Below are positions 55,925 through 64,000 of a stretch of 64,000 bases of DNA, piece after piece. The stretch's first letter is position 1, and the number at the start of each line of letters is the position of its first letter. The DNA is taken from positions 434,001 through 498,000 of the forward strand of contig CALSFV010000011.1 in assembly GCA_943737045.1 (NCBI GenBank). The letters run 5' to 3'. The translations under genes and the position numbers were made by a program. This DNA comes from Parapristionchus giblindavisi. Taxonomy: Eukaryota; Nematoda; Chromadorea; Rhabditida; Diplogasteridae. Below the pieces are notes generated by a model. That model searched no databases, was not told where the DNA came from, and was given only the letters and a program-made list of their open reading frames with translations.

Positions 55925-57527
55925 GTTTTTATTATTATATTTAATTAATTAATTAGAATACCCGATCCTCTGTTGACAATATAGAAGACGACAGGGAAGC
56001 AAGAAAGATCTGCATTTTCGTTGACAACGGAAAAGGATGGCCAGTTCTTGAAATAAATAAGCGGCATTTTTTTTAATGTGCATATGCATGAAACGAGACA
56101 AATATTGATAACAAGAGAAAAAGATGTCAAAAAAATGAGTCGGCGATGATTCTATTTGAACGTCGAAAATATTTATTATTCTATTTGATTTAGAAGGATG
56201 TTCAAAATTAATCTCATTTATTCGATATCTTATTAATTCATCTCGTGAAACTTATCAGAACGTATAAGTTTGAATGAACTCCAATAGCTGATTTTAATGA
56301 TATAGGCCTTCGAATGTTTATGCAAATGCGTAACATATCGGTTATGAATGTGATAAGTAGTACACAAGAAATTATCATTCCCATTCATCAATCCTTTAGC
56401 GTAGTGGTAAAAGTGTTGACTAGTTATCGTAACGTTGCGGGTTCAAAACCTTCTTATTTTCAAAATTTTGCGCCTTTGCCTGTGCTATCAAGCATGACTC
56501 ATTCATGGTTATTGCTTTCAATAAATTAGCATAAAATAGCTGAATTAGCATAAAATAATATATGCATGGTATGCAGAATAACTTTTGTTAACTTTCTGGC
56601 TTCACAGATTGTTCACGAAAATATTCGTTGGAAAATATTCGTTTTCTTCACCTATAAACTTTCCGCTCCTCTCTCTCACTCTCTCACTTTCTGAGTCTGT
56701 GGGAGAGTGTGGCCAGAGTGAAGAATCGAATTTGCTTGGGTTATGTGTCTAATATTCATGCCGATATGTCTTATTGTTGAATCCAGAGTGAACTTACTCC
56801 AATGGGTAGATATCCCTTCTCATTCGGATCATAATCACCCTTAATCTGACTGATCTCGGCGAATCTGCAAAATTATTGATCAACTTCATTTTCGGGCCAT
56901 CGTTGATTCGAAAAAATATTTATTTCTGGTCGAAAAGGTGGTACAATGAATTTCACTTACGACCATTTGCGTGTAGAATCATTGGGATCAACGACGTAGA
57001 TGTTCTTTGCCAAAGGAAGGTAAGAAGAATCGAAGGTGATGTAGAGATTACCACCATAAGGACACTCTGTTATGCTCACCTAAAATATTTAAAATGATCC
57101 AAACAGTGGGTGGGTATGGTCTCGGAACAAGGAGATTTGGGATACCAGACATTATTGTTATATTTTAAATCTGATGCTGTAGCTTGAAAATGAAGTTATT
57201 ACGTTTTGAAAAAAAATCATAGATGCTATACTATATACAGGCAGTTTAACAAAATCAAAATGTTTTAAATGAATTAAGATCTACTAACACTTTTGAATCC
57301 ATTGAAATCGTACTGATCATAGAGAGTGGATTTCTCGAATGTGGCATAGCCATCTGAAAATTAATTTAATTTCTAACAATTTTTGATTTGTTTCCAATTA
57401 TCGTTGATGAAAATTACCCGTGGCATAATATAAAAGTGGAAGATCATAAATTGCTTCAACTCTTGCAATTTTAGGACAACTTACAAGCAGACACTACAAT
57501 GCAGAGAAGTATGAAGAAGCCACGCAT
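53684..57527 (-). CDS. Paralog C: secreted CUB-like-looking protein, 352 aa, 13 exons, no anchor tail
   Basis: Exons (minus): 57485-57527, 57289-57353, 56961-57079, 56798-56864, 55962-56046, 55664-55785, 55120-55208, 54945-55072, 54784-54854, 54566-54621, 54413-54511, 53821-53866 and 53684-53752 (TGA). Phases agree and the exon sizes mirror paralogs A and B almost exactly. A signal peptide (MRGFFILLCIVVSA) is followed by DGYATFEKSTLYDQYDF, ITECPYGGNLYITF, the KLTVFSRGYDKAYF segment and a C-terminal end at FAIRSIPN. Unlike A and B it stops there, without the Pro/Thr linker and hydrophobic GPI-type tail, so it is predicted to be freely secreted. Introns hold a long (ATT)n tract and a SINE. Function unknown. 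Confidence 0.8.
53896..54004. mobile_element. TTAA-type hairpin MITE
   Basis: TTAA precedes AGGCACGG. The stem is AATTTGAAACTCTCCGCTCTGG..GCTCTCCCGC paired with its complement ending GAGCTCAGGATGTCC-like bases. The right TTAA is lost. It lies in an intron of paralog C together with two more copies at about 54190-54275 and 54280-54400. Confidence 0.75.
54280..54400. mobile_element. TTAA-type hairpin MITE
   Basis: TTTAAATTCACATCCGAGC at the left, then a GATACTCTCC..GGCAATGC stem and its mirrored arm, ending AAGCTGTGGCTTTGATG. It is a diverged copy in the same intron of paralog C. Confidence 0.65.
55793..55923. repeat. (ATT)n / (AAAT)n microsatellite
   Basis: About 130 bases of TTATTATTA interrupted once by AAATAAATAAATAA. 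It lies in the intron between exons 55962-56046 and 55664-55785 of paralog C, starting only a few bases from the CTGCAG acceptor. The acceptor is still usable. Confidence 0.95.
56300..56645 (+). mobile_element. tRNA-derived SINE, copy 3
   Basis: GCGTAACATATCGGTTATG leads to TTTAGCGTAGTGGTAAAAG (A box) and TTGCGGGTTCAAAACC (B box). A tail follows with GCCTTTGCCTGTGCTATCAAG and GTTCACGAAAATATTCG, which is shared with the other copies in the same order. It lies in an intron of paralog C. Confidence 0.75.
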
Positions 57528-58454
57528 GATATTGGTCTGATCATAGTAGAATCGCTAGACCTTTTATACATCGTTATCAAACAATGATTCATGCATAATA
57601 AAAGATTAATATCAAATAGTTTAAAGATGAAGCCCCTCCCCCACCCTTTTTTGTCATCTGTGCACGGCAGATATGCCCTGACCCCATTACATAGTTGAAC
57701 CCTTTGACGATTTTCATGAAATAATTGTATTGTAAAGAATGAAATTTCCCGTAAAAAGACATAAATTCTGTAGCCAGCTTGCGCTTAGCAAACACAAGGT
57801 GTAATGCTTATTTAATAGCAAGAATGATCTATTGGTATCCAAGGATGGTACCAAGAGAATATCATCATTTTTTGAATGATCAAAAGAATGTGTATATGAA
57901 TTCAGTGATGTTGTGGCAACTCCATGTTGTAATGTAATTCAATATCCACTTGTGAACAAATCAATTTATTTGTTCGCATCACAATCAGGAATACAATAGG
58001 ATTGTGTAAAATTTAATTTTAAATCATTATTTAAAATTTAAAATTTATTTCAACCTTGCGAATCATCATCTGAGATATGCATACCAGTACAAACGGTAAA
58101 GGAAATAAAAGTAACATACGAAAGACAGGGACCCGATAAATCAGTGTTCAAACTTACGAAAAGCAAAAAAGGACGAGAGAGTGCTTAAGAAGAGAGTGTA
58201 TGCCTTTTTTTCTTTTCGCAAATTCAACACGGAGTATACAATACAATACACAGTCTAGTCATGCACAAGACACAATCTAGAGACCACACACTCTCCACTT
58301 TATGGTCGATAAGGGCTCATACAAATTGATCTTTCGAGTTTTGAGAAAAAATTGAAATGTAATGGAATTATCGATTGATCAGTCGGAGTTTGCATGTATT
58401 TTCTATTAGATAGAACAAGTAAATTATGATTTACGAGCGAAAAATAAACTGAAT
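57528..58454. other. Intergenic between paralog C and the SLC17 gene
   Basis: It contains the promoter of paralog C and the 3' UTR of the transporter gene. AT-rich; a C run lies at 57633-57646. No gene is supported. Confidence 0.55.
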
Positions 58455-61400
58455 TTAAACTTTAAGTATCGATTGATTTCTCTTATTAATTCTTGTGGGA
58501 TCATCAGGCTCTGTCCACAGAGCAGGCTTAGCCGTAGTGAGCAGACAGAATATTGCATTGCAGATGAATAACAAGGCTGCGTGTGACAGGAAGACCATTC
58601 TCCATTCAGAGATAGCGCCCGTTCTTAGCATTGAATTGACCTGGAAAGCAATCGATGATCAATAAAAATCGATTCAATCGATATTCTAGACTCTACGACT
58701 AATCAACAAATATCATGCCAATCAATATAACAATCCAATTTGTATAATATCAATTAATCAATATTTGAAATTTCGATCAATAAACTTACAAGAATGGGAG
58801 AGATGAGCATAGATAGACATAAAATCACTTGAATATTCGCCATAACGAAATGAGAATATTGCCTTGAAACGAGAGTTGCACACTGCAAATAACCGATTAT
58901 TGATAAATTAAGTTACAAAAATCAATAATTTCTTATAAGCACAATTTAAATTGTGGACAAATTCATTTTGTGGAACTTTATAAACAACTAGGCCAGATAA
59001 TTCAATGATAATGATAGTTATGATAATTAGTGTTAATTATATCTGGCCTAACAGTGATCTTTAGCAGGGCTTCGTGAGCCTTGAATAAGGGGATTTACCT
59101 TCAACCTTTTATAAACAGTTATTGGCTCATGTTTTGGGAGTTTCATTTTGAATTAGTTTTAAAACAGTGTGAATAAGTTTAAAAAATTGAAATAAAATAA
59201 AAACCTTATTGAATCCGCCTCCGTTGAAACCAAACATGGCATTAGATATCGTCATCAGAACGATGCCCCATGTTGAATATCCTAAAATTAATTTTTTAAA
59301 TAAATATGTTAACTTTTGATGTTAACGAACCTCTGGGGACGAAAGCAAGGAAAGTCATGACCAGTGCTGATACCCCAAGGGCGAGAGAATTATAGATTCG
59401 CAGTTTGGTAGTTTCAGAAACACCAACGATTTTATCGGAAGAGTGACCAGCGAAGATCTGAAATCATAATTATTAGCTATTAACTATCACAAAAATAGTT
59501 TATGTATATTATGAAACATCATTTGTTCAAGCAGTATTTTTACCTTAACAAAAAATTGGAATAGCACAGGAAGGGCGGCGGTCCATCCTGTTTTCTGAAC
59601 GGAATAACCGAGAACTTCGTGAAGATATAGTGGAGAGAAGATGTGAATCAACTGAAATGAAGTTCTTGATCTTTGATCTTTTATCTTTGATCTTCGATCT
59701 CTTGATCCTTTTTCTTCTGGGTGTAAAACCATAACCGTAGTATCATCCGGTAAAAAATAGAGCGGATAACTGTGATCATTGATACTGTGTATGTATGTAG
59801 GCCAGTTTCGCTTCCTTTCACAACAGTGAACATTTTTAAACACCAACTATCTTTTTGCCTCCCTCGCCGATTAAAACAATCATAGAACCATGGAAAATAC
59901 CCTGTTATTATGGAACTCGGTGTGATTTTCGATTACCGCCACTAGATTATCGATTTTTTTAAAATATAGTTTACCTGAACAGCTACTAGATCTCCCAGAG
60001 CTCCTATCCACACGGCCCAGACTGCGGGAGTTGTGATGATTTGTAGATACGGTATCTGAAGATCATTATTGATTTTTCAAAGAAGTTTTGGGTTGGAAAT
60101 AATAAGTCAATCGATCGTTTTTTTACAAACCTCTTTTCGCTTTCCCTTAGCATCATATTTCTGCAGATCTGCGGCAGATTTTCCTCTGTTAATAGTGCCC
60201 AGTTCATTATTTGAAATCCATGGATGTTTGGCTGAAAAATAGTCAATATTTTTTAAATCAATATTTTAAATCATTACAGTACCTGGTTGATTTCGATAGA
60301 CAGCAAACCAGAGACCAAAGAAGACTGCAGAAACGAGAGCATGGAGGTAGAAGACGGACTTCCATCCGAGAGTAGACACGCATAACTGAAAAGATTTCAA
60401 TAAGCTATACAAAATGAAACTTGATTTCTGAAAGGGCAAATAGAGCGTTAATCTGCGCTTTGTACCTAAAATCTCTCTCGCATTCTTTGTCTATGAGAGT
60501 GTTGCCAGAGCGGAGAGTTTCAAATTAGGTTTGTGTGAGCCTTAAACCGTTGAAAAACAATGAAGGGACAAACAGTTTGCGAACTATGGTATCGACTAGA
60601 TATTGTTTTGTTAAAGGTCGTTTTGAACGAAATTTCGAGCTGAAACATTGAAATAAATTTTGAAAAAGTCTCTTACATATCCAGCGACAGGCATTGAGAA
60701 TATGGATGATATCTGTCCAAAAGTAGTAAGAGTACTCATAAACAGTCCGTGTTGGCCGAGTGAAGCCCAATTAGATGTTATTGATCCCACCGTAGGCATG
60801 GCTGCGGCGACCGACATTCCCTAGAAAGATCAAAGATGCTGCCAACTACAGTTTTAATGCATCCTGAGGCATCTCTGAATATTTCGTTCATCATTTGAAA
60901 CATATAAATCAATGCTTATAATTAGATTTTGTTGTGAAATGCACATGCGATTTATTGGACCAACGCCAAAACAATGGTCACTATCAACTTCTTTCTCCCT
61001 AGTATACAGATCAAATGTTAACTACGTAATCGACCTATCTATAGTACCAGACATTATCACATCCTGTTTCCATTCCTCTACTACGTTCCCTAATCGATCT
61101 CTCTAGGCTACAGTATACTTGCAATATCGCTGCGAGAGCCATTTGCTGAACACTTGACATGTATACACTTTAAGCGACCAATTAATATGAATAATAATTT
61201 CAGTTTTGTTTTTATTTTCTCCTTATTAGATATCTGTTATTATCTATTATTCCATACATCACAGTGTAAACTGTACACCGAAAATAAGTACAAAGTGCCG
61301 TACAGTATATTTGTATAACAATATTTGTCAGTGATCACTAGGTACAAGTTGGTATCACGCCTAAAAAATTCTAAAATTGTTGTCTGATCATTTCGATTCG

Positions 61401-63494
61401 CTCAACACTTCAATCTTTCAATACACTCTATTCATAAAGAGTACATAGATCCACGTACGTCTTCTTTTTTAGATGGTCAGATCACAATTTTAGAATTTGT
61501 TGGGCGTGGTACATGCACTGAGCGATCACTGACAAATATGAACGATGGTCGTCCACATGTCTACCATCGATAGACAGATATTTTTGTCTATCTACGTTAT
61601 TATTGCGTCTATCAATCAAATGAATTGCTCAAACAACAAACGCTTTCACTCTTCCTCGTTCCTTTTTATTATGATGATTAATCCATATAATATTATAATT
61701 CAATTTTAAAACCTCCGCAACTAAAGCGTAGTCAATTTTCGCAATGTTTCACGAAACAAGTTAGTCGCCGTTTGCAGACGAGATAAAACGGTAATGATAA
61801 AATTGACTCTCTCATTGATCACATCAACTAAATGGTTCCGTTCCCATCACAATGCATTATCTTGATCGATCAGTGGGGGGGATATCCCCAGTGCTCTCAA
61901 TGAGAGAATATCGAACCCCCCCTATGTGAGTGGGAAGGTCGACCCTTGTTGCATATCTATGATTAATCATCTCAAGGATACATAAAGAATGATCTATGGT
62001 CCATATAGACTATGGATAGAATGATCTAGATGTGGACTTGCAGAGATCGTCTTTAGGGTTCAGAATTAGTCATTTGGAGTGTTTCTAAAACTAACTATCA
62101 TAGATCTAACGGTCGATATCTTCTTGGCACAGCTATTGTTTGGCAAATAAATTATTACAAACAATATTGATTTTTACCTGTAGAAACCGAAGGGCAACGA
62201 AGCAGAAGAGTGAGACACGTGAGAGTAAAGGAATCAATGCAGTGGCTACGGTAGTGAGCACTCCCGCGGTGAAGAACACCTGAAAGGAAAGATACTGTAG
62301 ATGATTATGATTATTGATTTTTTTACGAATTTCTGGTCTGTGCATAAATAGTTGACAAACATAAAAACCAAATCAATGATTTGAAGAATATCAATATTAT
62401 CAAATGGCTACAGTGTACCTTTCTGGTACCGTAGGCGTGAGTCGCGTGAGACACAGGAACTACAGCGACAAGAGCTCCAATTGCTACAGACGAAAAGAGA
62501 AGAGTTCTCTCATCTTTGGAGTAGCCGATATAGGTCTGAATAATATTAAACTACAAGTATATATAGGGATGCAAAAGAAGATAATGAAAGATGATATAGA
62601 TGAACAAGTGAATGGATCGATAAGACAATGATTATTCAGTACTCTTCATTTGTCAAATCTTATTTTGAGGTATGTTTCAGAAAATAGTTTTGTAAAGGCG
62701 GTGTAATTTGCTGGAATTGGTTTCAGACTCATCTGACTCAAAAATAAAATAAGGTTAAAATTGAAAAGACTTACATGATTAACATTTTCCACCTCCATTG
62801 TAGATGGCATGAATAGCACTACGAAGTTAAAGCAAACGACATTTGACATCATAGATGAAAGAGCGAGCATTGACAAAAAGACTATTGGATACCTTAAAGA
62901 TGGGATTCAGTTAATAATACTTACGGATAGGTTTGCAAGCACATTATATGTAAAAGTAGGTAATATTATAAGTTATGTTAATAATGTGCTTTACGGTGTA
63001 TCAAGTAAGTAACCTTTTTTAAGTAGACTTTATGTTTTGTGTTTGATAACCAATGGTTGGAATTCCATTGCCGAAATTTCCCATTTTCAAAAGGGCGTCT
63101 TTGACTAATATTCAAAGAATATCTTTTGCTATCTATCTTTCGCTAGTGCACCTTTTAAAAATTAAATTACCAATGATATTTTTCTCCAGTCTAGCTACAC
63201 CCAAACAGCAAATGAGGTGTTCCAAAGAAGGAAAAATCGAAGAAAAAAGCGCTAGATTGGACGAGAATGTAAAAAGTGTATATAATTCCTTGGATAGATA
63301 ACTTTCATTGTGACAATCGCATAGTTGCAAAAATGCTTTAGGGTATTCTCCATAAATGCTTTTCTTCATTAAAATGATCATCCTCACCTAAGATAAATTC
63401 CATTCTCATTCACTTTCGTCATTTCCTTTTCTTTCATCGATAACGTCGTCAGAGTCGATGAAATCGACGGAAGCGCACGCGGTTTATCACCCAT
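58455..63494 (-). CDS. SLC17-type (sialin/VGLUT-like) MFS transporter, 487 aa, 13 exons
   Basis: Exons (minus): 63388-63494 (ATG), 62775-62892, 62419-62535, 62178-62279, 60677-60820, 60283-60385, 60131-60231, 59975-60055, 59544-59651, 59331-59457, 59205-59281, 58790-58882 and 58455-58640 (stop). Phases match at every junction and sum to 487 residues, the usual length. Sequence hallmarks include YPIVFLSMLALSSMMSNVV (TM1), a G-rich loop with HAYGTRK, GMSVAAAMPTVGSITSNWA, MSTLTTFGQISSIFSMP, VWAVWIGALGDLVAVQ, YLHEVLGYSVQKTGW and NAMFGFNGGGFNK, all placed as in the SLC17 anion/Na-phosphate/sialin/vesicular glutamate group. The substrate cannot be chosen from the sequence. An acceptor just before the ATG implies an upstream 5' UTR exon. 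Confidence 0.9.
60462..60545. mobile_element. TTAA-type hairpin MITE (short copy)
   Basis: AATCTCTCTCGCATTCTTTG and its mirrored arm (CTATGAGAGTGTTGCCAGAGCGGAGAG) with the tail AATTAGGTTTGTG. It lies in an intron of the transporter gene. Confidence 0.6.
61324..61536. mobile_element. MITE, 213 bp, TA duplication
   Basis: The ends TTTGTCAGTGATCACT and its partner are flanked by TA (61322-61323 and 61537-61538). Arms include TTCTAAAATTGT and ACAATTTTAGAA. It lies in the long intron (60821-62177) of the transporter gene. Confidence 0.85.
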
Positions 63495-64000
63495 ACTGAA
63501 ATTATTTTTAATTAAATAATTTACTTTTTTTAAATTAAATAATGTACGATATGAGGAGATACGTTCGCTCAAACAGCGAATAATACTTTTACAGAAATCC
63601 ATAATAGTAATTATCGAGGTTATTTTTCCGATCCAGAAAATCGATTATGACACCAACAAAACGATAGAGGGCAACAACATGGGGAGTATGATGGATGGAT
63701 TTGACATAGATTAGAGATTGAATGGATAGATGGGAGTGACGGTTGAATGAGACCTCTTGAGCGAGTACAGGCATTATTATTGCGTGGTGCGAAAATATGA
63801 AAATCGGCAACCGTTTGCCAGCAAGTGACGTCGTAAGCGTAGACGAAGGCTTTTGTCAAAAGCCCTCCCTCTGAGCTTGTGACGTCACGTTTGTGGGCAA
63901 ACGGTTTGCCACAGTTCATGGAGGGAGAACAGACTGTTCGGAGTGGCTACCCTCCATTCAACCAAAGAGAGGTGTTTTCCAAAGATCTCGGTATAAATAG
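63495..64000. other. Upstream region of the transporter gene
   Basis: It holds the likely 5' UTR exon and promoter. A GGCAAACGG-family inverted repeat lies at about 63805-63925 (GGCAACCGTTTGCCAGC and TGGGCAAACGGTTTGCC around a GTGACGTCGT..GTGACGTCAC interior). Frames here are spurious. Confidence 0.55.

Noticed and set aside
63133..63387. 84-codon minus-strand frame near the start of the transporter gene
   Set aside because: It lies in the first intron: the donor at 63387 and the acceptor at 62893 join two exons whose protein matches SLC17 without it.

Overview
The window is eukaryotic and almost certainly from a nematode, probably Rhabditida in the broad sense. The host genes have many small exons with GT..AG introns and the TTTCAG acceptor typical of nematodes. 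The gene families also fit: a serpentine chemoreceptor, secreted CUB-like-looking paralogs, an SLC17 transporter and a FAAH-type amidase. The species cannot be named from the sequence. Every host exon boundary given here was read by hand from splice sites and reading phase. No search was run.

Layout. 1-4817: a young BEL/Pao-type LTR retroelement with only a gag-protease ORF, inserted into the 3' LTR of a second, minus-strand LTR element (4818-8471) whose gag-like gene is split by a TA-flanked MITE. 8472-10371: three more inverted-repeat elements. 10606-13350: the 3' eight exons of a FAAH/amidase gene, so the nested retroelements probably sit in its upstream intron. 14964-20389: two small minus-strand genes with a DM9/DUF3421-like motif, separated by two foldback elements of about 1.8 and 2 kb. 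20.6-22.4 kb: a 5'-truncated Penelope-like element. 23476-43764: two tandem minus-strand paralogs, A and B, for secreted and probably GPI-anchored proteins. 47.3-48.6 kb: a dead mariner. 48876-52884: a chemoreceptor gene. 53684-57527: a third paralog, C, without the C-terminal tail. 58455-63494: a complete 13-exon SLC17-type transporter gene.

The main theme is transposon load on a tandem duplicate. Gene A covers 5.8 kb. Its copy B covers 13.1 kb because at least six TIR elements and a LINE entered its introns, and one MITE entered a coding exon. Gene B is otherwise open, with its splice phases preserved. The exon-borne MITE carries a GT near one end and an AG near the other, and using them as splice sites would leave an in-frame three-codon insertion. 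This makes it a candidate introner, meaning a transposon that creates an intron, and it is the most interesting observation here. Several insertions can be dated relative to each other from exact target-site duplications and from empty sites in a paralog or in the opposite arm of a palindrome.
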